Origin: Septoria linicola | Lineage: Eukaryota; Ascomycota; Dothideomycetes; Mycosphaerellales; Mycosphaerellaceae | DNA: 64,000 bases | Assembly: GCA_024114885.1 (NCBI GenBank) | Contig: CP099418.1 | Span: forward strand, 5,270,001 to 5,334,000 | Reading direction: 5' to 3' | Shown here: piece after piece, positions 21,004 to 32,244 of the stretch | How positions within the stretch are numbered: the stretch's first letter is position 1 | How the letters are laid out: each line of letters opens with the position of its first letter | The notes under the pieces: model-generated | The model's database searches: none | What the model was told of the DNA's origin: nothing | Seen by the model: the letters and a program-made list of their open reading frames with translations, nothing else | Made by a program: the position numbers and the translations under genes

Positions 21004-22726
21004 ATGGCTCACCTGAGGAGAGAAAAGGTCGCCATCGTAGGCAGCGGCTGTGCTGGTATGGGAGCAGCCTGGGCATTAAAAGACACTCAGTATGAAGTCC
21101 ACGTCTTCGAGCAGGCCGACCGCCTCGGAGGGCACACAAACACACAGCCCTTCCAATGTGGCGAGAAGACAATTCAAGTTGACACTGGGTTCATTGTCAT
21201 GAACTCCACCACTTACCCAAACCTCCTCGCTTTTCTCAAGGAGGTAGACATCGAGCCTACGAATACTCAAATGACCTTCGGTGTGTCGCGGAACCGTGGC
21301 GAGTTTGAGTGGTCGGGTGAAAAGCAGGGCGTATTCGCTCAAAAGCGTAACCTCTTTCGACCCCAACACTGGCGTCTGATCTTCGACATTGTGCGCTTCA
21401 ACCAGTTCGCACTGGACTTACTTGCAGAGGACGACGATCCACAATGGAGACTTGGAACGTGGCGAAAGCAGAGAAAGCACGACGCAAACATAACCATTGG
21501 CCAATATTTGGATCGTGAAGGTTACTCGATGGCATTCCGCGACGACTATCTTATTCCCATGACTGCGGCGGTGTGGAGTACATCACCCGACAAGGCGAGT
21601 CTGGAGTTCCCAGCCAAAACACTCATCCGCTTCATGTGGAATCATCACCTGCTGACAACGATGGGAGAGCGGCCGCCATGGCTCACGATTCCTGGTGGAT
21701 CTCGTCGTTATATTGAGGCCATCCTGAAGCAGTATCCGGAAGGACGACTGCACATTCACACTTCGTCCAGAGTTGCAAATGTGCTGCGTCCCGCAGCGAG
21801 GACTAATGGTCTGGTGAATGTGACGTGGAGCAAAGGGACAGACGGCAAGATTGAGCAAGATCACTTTAACCACGTCATCCTCGCTTGTCATGGCGATGAG
21901 GTCCTTCCACTGTTGGCTAAGCATGGGTCACCGTCTTCCAATGCGTCCGGTGCCTCTTCCAGGCAAGACAGCTTTGTCAGGTCATCGAACGGTGTTCAAT
22001 ACGTGACTGAGGAGGAACATGAGATTCTGTCAGCCTTTGAGACCACCGCCAATACCTGCTACCTTCATTCCGATTTATCCCTTATGCCCACACGGAGGGC
22101 TGTGTGGACTGCTTGGAATTATTTGGTACGTTACACATCAGCCGTTGAGAGTGCCTGCTAACCCTGGCGAACAGGTCACATCATCGCCATCGAAGCAAGA
22201 CCATCCTGCTGGCGTCAGCCTGACCTACAACATGAACATCCTTCAACATTACCCAGAGGACCAATACGGACCGGTGCTTGTGACTATGAATCCTGATATC
22301 GAGCCGAAGGCGGAACTCACACAAGGCAAATTCGAATATACTCATCCGCTCTACACCGTGGAGGCTGTTCGTGCGCAAGACCGTCTGGAGCAAATCCAGA
22401 ATAAAAGAGGTGTGAGTTACTGTGGAGCCTGGACCAAATATGGCTTCCATGAGGACGGTTTCAGCAGCGGACTTCGAGTTGCCACTGAGCATCTTGGTGC
22501 AAAGCTCCCATTCGAGTTTGTTGACTCGACATACAGTGCGGGACATACTCCAACCTTAATCTGGAAGGATCATCTTCTGAGAGTCTTCGTGCTGCTTCCG
22601 GCCCTTTTCTGGATACGCATCCTTGAGAGGATTCTCGGCCTGCCTTTCGTTGCACCTTTCGTGCAAGTTTTAGCTATCATCGGATCGCGTCTGCTGAACT
22701 CAGCAGAGTATTTTGGCATCTTGTGA
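21004..22726 (+). CDS. FAD-dependent amine-oxidase-domain protein, 557 aa
   Basis: NAD(P)/FAD-binding flavoprotein of the amine oxidase superfamily (COG2907-like); substrate unknown. Exons 21004-22125 and 22175-22726, phase 0. The ATG chosen is in good context (aagATGG) just before the dinucleotide-binding fold KVAIVGSGCAGMGAAW (GxGxxG at 13-18) and FEQADRLGGHT. Further hallmarks are VDTGFIVMN, SLEFPAKTLIRFMW and WLTIPGGSRRYIEAI, and after the intron a C-terminal FAD contact region around CGAWTKYGFHEDGFSSGL. The last ~50 residues contain hydrophobic helices (VFVLLPALFWIRIL, VLAIIGSRLL) that may bind membrane. Confidence 0.85.
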
Positions 22727-23024
22727 TGTGGTCTGGGCTGATTTTGTGGAACAACATCCGGCAGCGCCCTAGACGCGCCCCAGTGCCATGTGATCCTGAG
22801 AAGGCTCGGCGCTTGTAGCATTATGATGCAACATCAAGATGCGTCGCGCGGATGCTGTGGCGTGAGGCCTTGAGAGTGACTTGTTAATGTATAGATAAAC
22901 TAGAGACTAGACTGCATGCTTTATTCATGCACTGATTGATTAAAGCTTGATTGGTCAAACCAATTTTTGTCCAAACAGCCCAGCTCTCTCCTCTACACCA
23001 ATTCAACATCTGTTACCGTACAGC

Positions 23025-24120
23025 ATGTTGCGTCCAGTGACTCCCAATGTACACCCAAAATTTGATGCATTGTATCGTGATCTGCGGGTAAACAAGCTCA
23101 ACGCAAATGGAACGACGAAAGTAGACCCGAAGGTACAGAAAGAACGCGATGTTTTCGAGGAGGTAAGGCTGCTCTGGACTGTCTCATCACTTCACCGCCG
23201 GGCATCTACATGCAGTGCACCAGCAGCAGCAATGGGGCGACATTTTTGACTGATGTGGGAACACAGGAGCTGCGGAAGGCACGAATAGCAGCGGCCAAGC
23301 AAGAATTGATCAAGATATACTTGCAATCATTAGCTTACAGAGGCGATCAATTGCCTGCAGAGGTAGTTCCGACCCATGGAGTTTGCATTCCGAGTTGACG
23401 AGACATAGCTGCAAGAGCTTGTGGCAATCATTGCAGCAGCTTTGCAATCGCCAATACCTAAGGACGATGCTGCCTTACTGAGGGAGGACATTGAAAACTT
23501 CAAAGTATCGACGACGCTTCAAACATGACCAGCTCCCACCATTTACTGACCACAAATAGCAAAACGTTAAGCCTGTTGCCAAGGAGATCTGGAAGGCGGC
23601 ACTTGACGACCTTGCCACATTAGCACGCATATCCGATCCACAAGGACATTCAGATGGGGACGATCTGCCAGTACGAATCCACAAGCAAAAGGCCGACATT
23701 CTCCTATCGGAGGATTCAATTGCAGATGCTCGGTTACAGCTTGCAGAGGGCATCACAGACGTCCACGACTCGTACCGCAAAGCCATCGAGACGTGCATTC
23801 GGATACTGGAGCAGACTATACATGGCTCTGTATCTCGAGGCACAAAGGCCAAAGCCGACTACCTTGCAACAGTGGCCGAAGGTATGAGCAAGAAATTACA
23901 GGTCCAGCACAACCAATTATTACTGCAGACAAATTCACCAGAGCTCGAGGATGCATTGCAGTCTCGCTCGGAAGACCTAGATCGTGAGAATCTGGCGATG
24001 AGGCGGAAGATCAGAGACGCCGAGGACAAACTGGCAGAATACCATCAAGCAAAAGCACTCCGAGGCATTCAGAGTATAGCGAAATTATCCGAGAGACAAC
24101 GAAGATCAGAACCGATATAG
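23025..24120 (+). CDS. Hypothetical coiled-coil protein, ~296 aa
   Basis: Not recognised. Exons 23025-23162, 23267-23362, 23409-23504 and 23560-24120; all introns are in phase 0. The product is highly charged and helical. It starts MLRPVTPNVHPKFDALYRDL, and has a heptad-rich C-terminal half (around KADYLATVAEGMSKKLQ and RSEDLDRENLAMRRKI). The annotated frame ends at 24120. Another frame over 24070-24142 continues the same coiled-coil character (YSEIIRETTKIRTDIARLED), so a small indel near 24060-24075 is possible. The layout resembles kinetochore or spindle subunits, but I cannot assign it. Confidence 0.7.
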
Positions 24121-24388
24121 CAAGACTGGAGGACAGACGCTGAGGAGCACGGCTAGGGTTTCCTGCATCCTGGTAGATCGTGGATGGTGGGACCAAGAAA
24201 TGGCAATAGAGTTTGCCTGACATAATCGCCTACACAGACCCGATGGAGCGATGAGCTTGGGAAGCCTGAACTTGAGCCGCGGTAAGATTCGCAGTCTTGT
24301 TGCTACTCTGACCCATGTTCTATTTCTCCCCCTTCTTCCCTTCCAAACCCGTGATGAGACAAATAACACATTGATTGCGACGACTATT

Positions 24389-25336
24389 ATGTCGGTCCTG
24401 GAACGTTTGCGCGAAGTTTTTGACGATCGAGCTTTCGCTGAAGAAGTATGTCAATAGAAGTTCTTGTTGTTACCACACATTTAAAGCTTTTTTTCCTGCC
24501 AATTGCCCTTCTCCCTCTCCCGTGCTGCTGGAAATGGCTGCAGAGCCGAAGCGGAAAGGCGCTGCTGCAGACGCCTCGCCGTCTACCAACTCCAAAGGAG
24601 ATGCACAAGAATGGAAAGCAGACATCCAACAAGGCATCAAGACTATGGTCGAAAGCGTTCGTGGTTTCCTTTCACCTTTATGATCATCACATCATCGATC
24701 AATCCTGCACAGGCACGAAAGTCTAAAAGGCAATCCCCACGCGAACTGCTTCGATCAAACATATATGCCAAAACTATAACTAACCACAACTTCTCTCCCA
24801 CACAGTCCGACGAAGACCGCGACAATAACTTCCTCATCCCATGGCTCAAGAAACTCGAAATCGTCGAAGCGGAAATGACATCCAAATCGACTTGCCGCAT
24901 CGTATATCGCTTTCCGGTCCTAAGACAATATCTCAATCCCACGAGGACGTTTCATGGAGGTGCCATCTCAGCCATTTTTGATGTCTGCACGACGTGGACG
25001 CTGTTTCCGATTTCCGATTATGGGTTCTGGAGTACCATGGGCACGACGAGGAGTTTGCATTGTGTTTACGTGAAGCCGGCGTTTGAGGATGAGATGGTTA
25101 CGGTGGAGTGTCAGGTATGTTGGTCCCACGTCTCTTGCTGCTCGGTTGCTTCTTTTGCTTGTGTCGCTTTGATCTTGAGGTGATCGCTGACTCTTGCTTT
25201 GATATGACAGATTGTGCATGCTGGAAAGAGGCTGGCCCTGCTTACTGGCACGATGCGGCGAGAAAAGGACGGCTCGGTGGTCGCGACTTGCGAACATAAC
25301 AAGTACAACATCGATATCGACGAGTCGAAGATGTAG
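24389..25336 (+). CDS. Hotdog-fold acyl-CoA thioesterase-like protein, ~200 aa
   Basis: Likely hydrolyses acyl-CoA (PaaI/THEM2-like family). Proposed exons are 24389-24445, 24546-24656, 24806-25114 and 25211-25336, all phase 0. The core is secure: RTFHGGAISAIFDVCTTWTL has the HGG and helix of the hotdog family, followed by TRSLHCVYVKPAFEDE and, after the last intron, GKRLALLTGTMRREKDGS. The first two exons are less certain. Exon 2 uses a gcagAG acceptor and a weak GTTCGT donor, chosen because together they keep the frame. No targeting signal is obvious. Confidence 0.75.
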
Positions 25337-25473
25337 TGGATGCATAGATTTGCTCTCTCTGGCATGTTTGTTCTTGTGGATTGATCTTGCGCGCGCATCA
25401 ATGCATTGGCGGGCTTTGTACAGTTGTATAGACAAAAGCATCTATCTCTTCCTCATTCATGTCAAGGTCCTCT

Positions 25474-26001
25474 CTAGAAGTCTGTCACTCTCCCATTATA
25501 GCTCCAATCACCCTGCCATCGTAGCGGATCATTCTTCGGTCCTCCCACTTCGCCGGTCTTGGGATTGGTTTCTCCTTGGAACTCTGGCGCAGCACCTCGT
25601 CTGATGTTTGGATGCAGCTCTTCTCCATCGCCTTTTGCTGAGACTTGTGCACGGGCTCGTAATTGTTCTAGCATCTTGTCGGCTTCAGATGATCGTGTCG
25701 TGCTAGTATTGATGCCAGCGTCTTCGAGCTGCTCGGTCTTCGTAGGCTCAATTGGCTCTGCCTTCGGCTGGCTGAATGCGCCAGTGGACTGCTGTTGCAA
25801 ACGCTCGAAGATCTCTTGCTCTTCTTTTGGTAGGCGTGGTGGAGCTGGGCCGGTTGGCCACTTTGATCGGGCAGGTGTGCGTGTGGCAAATGCTCGAGTG
25901 AAGAAACCAGGGCGCATTGTGCGCATCGTTCGTGTGGTCGACTGCATGATGGTGGTTGAAAGTGTGGATGGAGGAGTGTATGCTACTCGTTGACGCAGCA
26001 T
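25474..26001 (-). CDS. SDH8: Succinate dehydrogenase assembly factor 4
   Basis: Mitochondrial matrix chaperone that binds flavinylated Sdh1 before complex II assembly (SDHAF4/Sdh8, DUF1674). Intronless, 175 aa from the ATG at 26001; a second in-frame Met at residue 19 could start a shorter form. The N-terminus is rich in Arg/Thr/Ser and poor in acids, a presequence. The diagnostic C-terminus reads NPKTGEVGGPKNDPLRWQGD then ending NGRVTDF, with the invariant GGP, PLR, GDW and final DF. The middle is a low-complexity acidic/Gln linker, longer than in yeast. Confidence 0.92.
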   Translation of the reverse strand: MLRQRVAYTPPSTLSTTIMQSTTRTMRTMRPGFFTRAFATRTPARSKWPTGPAPPRLPKEEQEIFERLQQQSTGAFSQPKAEPIEPTKTEQLEDAGINTSTTRSSEADKMLEQLRARAQVSAKGDGEELHPNIRRGAAPEFQGETNPKTGEVGGPKNDPLRWQGDWSYNGRVTDF

Positions 26002-26630
26002 ATGTACGACGACTATGATAGAGCGTGTGGCGCCGAAGCTTCGGCAATAATCTTATCTCCGCTTGCATGAGCTTCACGTCGCCCAAGCTCGATGACTCAG
26101 CACGTTCGCCCTTGCCTGTTCCGTGAACTTCACCTTCCTCCACCTTCACTTCACACATGACAGAATGCCATCGAGATACTGATCGCTGGGAGAAGACTAC
26201 CATCCGGATGTACTCAGTTTGTGGCTACTACACAACTGACAGCTATCGCACGAAGCTCTGACGACGGCGTCCTGCCTGTGCTAGTAGCGATGTCAATGGA
26301 ACAGCTTCACCTGCATTCTGGTCATAACAACCTCACCTGAAACGCACACAAGATCTCTTCACTTGCACGCCTTCTTGGCGCTCGCACACAGTTCAATCTT
26401 CAACAGCTTGAACATCTTTCCTTTCTCAACCACTGTCATTGTTCACAGCTTCGGCGTCTCGTCTCAACTACTTGCAAATCACAACTCGACCTTTTCAAAC
26501 GCACGCCCAAACAGTCAACGCACAATCTTGTAACGGTAAGTGCTCAGTTGAGAAATTTGCGCGGCCGGCGGTTCAGGACACCGGAAATTCGTGCTGTGCG
26601 GTCGAACAAACCCAGAAACAAAACATCAAA
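26002..26630. other. Divergent promoter region, possible leader intron
   Basis: Lies between SDH8 and the P450-like gene. An in-frame extension of the P450-like gene could start at 26439, but it is poor coding sequence and contains a GTAAGT at 26536, more like a 5' UTR intron donor. No other feature is claimed. Confidence 0.45.
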
Positions 26631-29143
26631 ATGCAGATCCTACAGTTCATCAAAGACTGGCCATTACTTCGGCGTCTGTTCAGCAAGGTCCCAGGACCCC
26701 TCCTCGCGAAGCTCACTCGACTGTGGAAGACTTACCACCTGTTGCGCGGCACGTACGAAGACAGATTGAAAACTCTGCACGCACTTCAAGGTAAGATATG
26801 TTTGACAAGACTGACTTGACATGAGAGCTGACAACCACACCAGGACCACTAGTGCAGGTTGCACCACAAGAGTTCAGCTGGGAGTTCAACGCCGACAGTG
26901 ACAGGCAGCATCTGCGCAATTTCGAAAAGTTCAACTCGAGCGGTAGCAGCACCATCCATCCCCAGGCGCTCACCGAACTTGCCACCACTCTCAAGATGGA
27001 GCGACTAAACCTCAACGAACATCTCCTTAACGCATGCGACGATCAATTCCTCGCGATTCTTGCCGATGCCGCACAGAAACACACGCCAATTGACATGGCC
27101 GAGCTCCTGACTCGCTACGCCTTTGATGTGATGCTTACCATGACCACGGGCCAGCGTGCTGGATTCCTTGATCACATTCCAGAGAGGAAGAAGATCCTGA
27201 CGGCGTTGTGCGGCTGGAAATTTCACTCCATCTTGTATGGCTCTTACCTGCGGTACCATCCGTTCATCAAGGCCATTCTGAACGCCCTTCGCTTCCGTAG
27301 TCAGGGTGGCGATGTCTTCGACCCGGTCATGCAAGTTGTTGGTCAACCAACAGCCCCGCCGTCGTCAGATGGTGCTGAGGTCAAGAGGGAATCGCACACA
27401 TTCCCGATTGCCGCTATAGAGGCCAGAGTTGCGCTGGCGATCGCTGGCGCTGACCCCGCCATCTCACTCATGCTGAAAGTCTTCGAGACCCTCAGCCAGG
27501 ACCTGCCGCTACAGCGTCTATTGGTCGGAGAAATTACCGACGCTGCTCTGGCGACTCCAACCACGTTTCAGACTCTGGTAACACGCAAGCTCGATATGCC
27601 ACGCATGCACGCTCTCATTCAGCAAGTCTCCCGAGCCCAACATCTGTCAGACATCGGACTGAGCTTTGTCACAGGACGTGGTGCTCGACTTGGCGGCTTT
27701 CTCGTCCCCGAGGGCCACACGGTCCACGTTAGGGCAAACAACGGTAACACCGACATATCAGGTATCAACAGCCTAGGAGCGTTTGATCCTGGTCTAGCGC
27801 CTGAGCTGAATAGACAGCTGCCAGCTTACAACTTGTGGAACCAAGATCACAGTTTGGATGACTGCCACAGCGTGCTTGTTACCAAGCTGGTGACTCACGT
27901 CCTAAATCGCTTCAGTGTCACCAGCAACGGCGGTGGCAAGCATGTGGTTGTCGCACATGTACCGGAGGGAGATGAGCCCAACCAACCGCCCACTCTTGAC
28001 GGCGAAAAAGTGACTGATGTCTCACGCATGACCAACATCACCCCTTCTGACATGGACATCTTGGGTGAGAATCTGGGTCCTGTCGTCACCGAGGAGCTGT
28101 TTCGACGCTTTGATCCTGCGCCTGGCAGCATCTATGGTAGAGATAGCCTCATCGTCGGCCCCATCGCTCATCCAGCAGCTCGGGCGGGTTTGCACCACGC
28201 ACTCGAGCGAATCTACGGCAAGCGACTTCAGCACAAGACGGATATGGACAACATCATGCACTTTGCTGCCTCGAGTACATATCTTAGGTTGAACACGCAC
28301 AACCCACGCCATCGAGGTCGTGGTGGAGCTCGATCTGCTCCACCTAGGAAGATCCGCTACGCGTTCGTCCATCCTTGGTACAAGGACGTTGTCGGTCGTC
28401 GCCAGGGCTCGAATCCGACTTCCCCAACTTCCGCTGCCACACGCTCTCCACGGAGTACAGCCGCTCATACCTCCTCAGCTACTGCACCACCCCCACAGGG
28501 CAGAGAGGAGAACCCAGTATGGGCAGGCTGGTCGACCAATGAACACCAGAAGGCCGTAGATGCCAAGTCTGCTGCGAGCTATGCGAAACAACTTCAGCAA
28601 CAACAGCAGAACGCCAGCAATACCGACACAAAGCCGGTGACGCGATTCAAGGAGACCTTTAAGCAGACGGCTCCGAACTCGAATGGCACTGGTCCTCGTC
28701 TTGTTCTACGCACCGACCAGACCATTCGCGATGCCGATGGTAACATGACTGTCACCAGCAGTGATGGAGTCATGCTTGAACCACCAGCTGCGGCTACAAC
28801 AGAAGGTCCCACCCCAGCCGTCCGCCCACCAGGCTTTCTACCTCCTCACAAGCGTGCCGAGTTGGAGCGTGAGCGCAAGAGATTGGCGGAACAGACCACT
28901 GCTACTGCTGTCGCTTCTTCCCAGACTCCTCAGACCACTTCGCCGCTCTATCAGGCGGCGGGCACTGCGATGTTTGTGCCGAGTGCTAGTCCATCAGGTC
29001 AGCATGGTGCTCCGAGGAGCGCACCTTCACCTGCAACATCGATTGCCACATCACCTTCGCAGGCATCGACCTCAACACGCAGCCAGAGCGTTGCTAGCTC
29101 CGCCTCACTTTGGGGCATTCTGTCAGATACTAGCTCTGACTAA
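26631..29143 (+). CDS. Degenerate cytochrome P450-fold protein with long disordered C-terminal tail
   Basis: 819 aa from exons 26631-26790 and 26844-29143. The N-terminal ~410 residues follow a fungal P450 plan. KVPGPLLAKLTRLWKTYHLL and GPLVQVAPQEFSW resemble the proline hinge and first sheet. YAFDVMLTMTTGQRAGFLD lies at ~145-163. An I-helix-like AGADPAISLMLKVFETL begins at 254, where AGxDTT is usual. QQVSR at 313-317 replaces ExxR by QxxR, and a PERF-like FDPG begins at 367. The heme-loop region is NQDHSLDDCHS with Cys 394, lacking the F-G-G-R pattern. No N-terminal membrane helix is seen. The remaining ~400 residues are Ser/Thr/Pro/Gln rich with an RHRGRGG patch. Catalysis is therefore doubtful; a pseudoenzyme or scaffold is the inference. 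Confidence 0.7.
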
Positions 29144-29757
29144 ATACATACGAGCTCAACACGTCACTTGATGAGTGACGATATGCAATCTAGGTGGCAT
29201 GTGTTGACGAGATGGATGATCAGGGGCAGCAGAAGCCACTGCATTCGTGTGAACACAAGGACAGCATGTACAAGACGGCGGTTCGAGAAAAGACACAAGA
29301 CCATCATGACCAACTACGAGACTGCAACGATTATACGGCCACGCGATGATCACGAGGACGGGACGAACACAAGAAAACAGGAAAATCACACAGAAAAAAG
29401 AAAGGATCACGAGAATGGGACGACTACATGCACTGACGACTGTGCTGGCTTGTGTAAGCTGGCGGCGATAGATTGGAATGGTGCAGCACATGGGCTTCTA
29501 CGGGCAGAGACTCCGCTCATACACAGCTCAACTGATGCTTGGCACGCGAGTGAGCAGTTAGCTGGCGAGCAAGCGGGCGTGTGAACATTGTAGCACTTGC
29601 TACCACAACAGAAACATCGACAGAGAATGACGAAAAAAAAGCATTGCGACTCTTGAGAAACTCCAGTTCATGATTTTCATCTCCCCGCATGCCCATCCAT
29701 GTCCGTGACATTCCGTAATCACATCACTCATCATAATGTCCACTCTGAACAGGCTAA
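29144..29757. other. Tail-to-tail intergenic region
   Basis: Lies between the 3' ends of the P450-like gene and TSR1. It holds an imperfect direct repeat of about 20 nt (29348 and 29405, 57 nt apart, both starting gatcacgag) and no supportable gene. Presumed 3' UTRs. Confidence 0.45.
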
Positions 29758-32244
29758 CTAATGCACCACTTCCATCAACTGCGGCACCTCCTCCTCCTCC
29801 TCCTTCTCCGTCTCCCCACCAACCCTCCAAGCCCTCGCATCCCTCGGCCAAACCCTCTTATACAAACTCACAGCCACCGAATCCAAAGGATTAATCTTCG
29901 CATCAAACGTCGCCTTGAAATACCCATGCGTTCCCAGCGTCTCTTTAATAAACCCACTCCGACCTCTCTTCGTCCAGAGTTGCAAAGCGCGGAAGTAGTT
30001 GACATCTTCATTGTTGAAGAACATGTAGCGCACTGTGACAACGCGTTTGTGGATTTTGTAGGGGTGGCCGGTGAGGATGATGCGTTTGGCGATGATGCGG
30101 GATGTGGAAGGTGGGAGGGTTGTGCCTGTTGCGAGCATTTCGAGATGGTGTTGGGAGGAGGAGGAAGAGGTGAGGTTGAGGGATCGGGCGAGGGATTCGA
30201 TTGCGTCGGCTGCGCCGGAGGAGGAGGGTTGGGATGGAGTGGGCGCGGCGAAGAAGAGGCATGGGACGCTGCCCCATGTGACCGGGCCGATGAATGTTGC
30301 TACTGCGGTTCGGCCGGGGTGCAGGTAGCGGTCGAATTTGTGGACGTTGTTGGGTGTGTTTCCTGCTGCGCTGAAGAGTGGGTTGATGAGCAGGCGGCGG
30401 GGACCGCATTGCATGATCATGGGGCTTTTGCTCTTGATTGGTTCTGGGTACTCGGAGGAGAGCGTCAGGGAGACGTTGACTACTGTGCGCTTGTGCTCGT
30501 GGCGGAGGAGAGAGAAGAGCGAGGTTGGGGCTGGGAGTGCTTCCAGCTCTGCTTTACGGCCTTGAGTGCGCAAGTAGACGTGGACCCGCGTGCCGGCTTT
30601 GACACCGCCTGTGAGAGCCTCCTTGACAACGCGGTTCTTGGCTGATTTGTAGTCTGAAATCTCGAGTAGGCGAGCATAGTCTTCGGGCTCGTATGGCTTG
30701 TCCTCTTCGGTCTCCCAAGCACTTGTTCGTAAGCTCTTCAGACCTCTGTACTTGGCCAGTCTCTCGCGAGCGTTTACGCCAGGATGTAGTTCGATCTCGT
30801 CTGGGAACTCCAAGTCGTCTTCTGCATCGTCTCGGCGCGACTTGCGGTAGGCTTCAATCTGCTCAGCCTCGTCCTCTGGAGCGCGATCATCGAACATTTC
30901 GCTCTGCGGGTATTCTGAAGGAGCTCCAGCTTCTGTCTCGGCATCCATGCGGTCTTCGAAATGGCCATCCGCAGGGCCTGCCGCGACTGAGCCATTTGCG
31001 TCCATGTTTTCGTCTTCATCTTCGCTCTCCAGGTCTGAACCAGAATAGTCGACATCGTCCAGATACCACGCCGCTTGATATTTGCTCGTTCCTCGTGGCA
31101 AACGCTTGGGCGCTGAGATGTTGTCGCGATCGTCATCGTTGAAGTAGTGGTGATCATCGAGCAGAACTGCCTTTCGTTCCGACGGTGCAATGGAAGCCGC
31201 TGGCAGATCGTCCATGGTGGCCTCTTCAGGTGCAAGCTCAGCCAGGTTATCCTGCTGTTCTGTAGCCTCCTCCAGTATCTGCTCGCCTTGTGCTTCGTCG
31301 ACCGTCATCTCGTCCTTCTTGCCCTTCTTCTGCCCCGTGTCCGATGGTGCAGCTACAATCCTCTCAACCTGTAGGTCGCCCCAGTCTCCAACTTGCACCA
31401 AGCGATCTGCCTTGAGACCTCGTCCACGCACGACTCCAGTGATGATGGCTTGCTCGCCCTCCCATCTGCAGTCCTCCAACAGCATCCAGCTTCTATCCTC
31501 CCGCCATCTGATGCCCTTTGGCATGGTTGTGCACAGACTGCGCATGACATTGCTGCACTCCTGCCGGTTGCCCAGATCATGCACCTTCTCTTGCGTGGCG
31601 AAGAAGTGTGTGATAAAGCTCTTCAAGCTCTTGACCACGTCGGGCCTCTTCTTTGCTGGCTCCACACGGTCCAGACCGTAGACTCCGGTCAGCACTGTCG
31701 ACACACCCTGTGCCTCTACGGTTCGAAGTAGCTCCTCGCCTAACTCGTCTGCCTCTTCATTCGCACTCAGCACGAAAAGCACAAAGTCTGCTAGCCGACA
31801 AGCGTCCAGACACTGAATCACATCGCGTGCAGGAGTCAAGAAGCGTACTTTTTGCTTGAAGCGGGGAATGTAGATGCTTGAGGAGTGTGCATCGACGTCT
31901 TCGGCCTCGACGCTGCCCGTCAGCTCGCCGATTGCTTTCTCTGCGTTGATATCTTCGCACAACGGAACGACGGCAATGATGCGTGGCGCAGCATCACGAC
32001 CAGCAAAAACGGACGCCTTGTCCTCTCGGTCGTGGGCATGATTCTGCCTCAGCTGCTTTGCTCGATTCCTCCTCTCCATTTTGGTCATGATCTGCTGTTG
32101 CGGCGTCCTTCTGCCGCCCTTCTCCCATCCTTCCACCTTGCCCTTCTGCGCATTCTTCAGCGACGACTTGGAGGCGTGGCGCGACTTGAACTGCTTGTTG
32201 ACCTGCTTGGTCGTCGGCCGGTGAGAGTGCTGTTCGGGAGCCAT
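29758..32244 (-). CDS. TSR1: Ribosome biogenesis protein Tsr1
   Basis: GTPase-like factor of 40S maturation (Bms1/Tsr1 family) that blocks premature joining of late factors. Intronless, 828 aa. The start MAPEQHSHRPTTKQVNKQFK gives the basic, nucleolar N-terminus. A degenerate GTPase domain follows (IIAVVPLCEDINAEKAIGEL, with no P-loop Lys/Ser, as expected for Tsr1), then the AARP2CN region around RWREDRSWMLLED. An acidic linker has repeated D/E tracts. The DUF663 C-terminal barrel carries RGLKSLRTSAW, RVHVYLRT and VRYMFFNNEDVNYFRAL. The C-terminal residues are Glu rich. The opposite-strand 294-codon frame at 29761-30645 is a composition shadow. Confidence 0.95.
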   Translation of the reverse strand: MAPEQHSHRPTTKQVNKQFKSRHASKSSLKNAQKGKVEGWEKGGRRTPQQQIMTKMERRNRAKQLRQNHAHDREDKASVFAGRDAAPRIIAVVPLCEDINAEKAIGELTGSVEAEDVDAHSSSIYIPRFKQKVRFLTPARDVIQCLDACRLADFVLFVLSANEEADELGEELLRTVEAQGVSTVLTGVYGLDRVEPAKKRPDVVKSLKSFITHFFATQEKVHDLGNRQECSNVMRSLCTTMPKGIRWREDRSWMLLEDCRWEGEQAIITGVVRGRGLKADRLVQVGDWGDLQVERIVAAPSDTGQKKGKKDEMTVDEAQGEQILEEATEQQDNLAELAPEEATMDDLPAASIAPSERKAVLLDDHHYFNDDDRDNISAPKRLPRGTSKYQAAWYLDDVDYSGSDLESEDEDENMDANGSVAAGPADGHFEDRMDAETEAGAPSEYPQSEMFDDRAPEDEAEQIEAYRKSRRDDAEDDLEFPDEIELHPGVNARERLAKYRGLKSLRTSAWETEEDKPYEPEDYARLLEISDYKSAKNRVVKEALTGGVKAGTRVHVYLRTQGRKAELEALPAPTSLFSLLRHEHKRTVVNVSLTLSSEYPEPIKSKSPMIMQCGPRRLLINPLFSAAGNTPNNVHKFDRYLHPGRTAVATFIGPVTWGSVPCLFFAAPTPSQPSSSGAADAIESLARSLNLTSSSSSQHHLEMLATGTTLPPSTSRIIAKRIILTGHPYKIHKRVVTVRYMFFNNEDVNYFRALQLWTKRGRSGFIKETLGTHGYFKATFDAKINPLDSVAVSLYKRVWPRDARAWRVGGETEKEEEEEVPQLMEVVH

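Noticed and set aside
26439..26630. In-frame N-terminal extension of the P450-like gene
   Set aside because: Poor coding composition and a GTAAGT inside. The ATG at 26631 is followed directly by the recognisable hinge region.
28022..28468. 148-codon frame on the - strand
   Set aside because: Antisense within the P450-like gene; no domain, no start context.
29348..29425. Imperfect ~20-nt direct repeat 57 nt apart
   Set aside because: Only two degenerate copies in 3' flanking DNA; no array, element or structure.
29761..30645. 294-codon frame on the + strand
   Set aside because: Antisense to the C-terminal half of TSR1, which has clear family motifs. The product is His/Pro/Arg then Gly/Cys biased, as expected for a complement-frame shadow.
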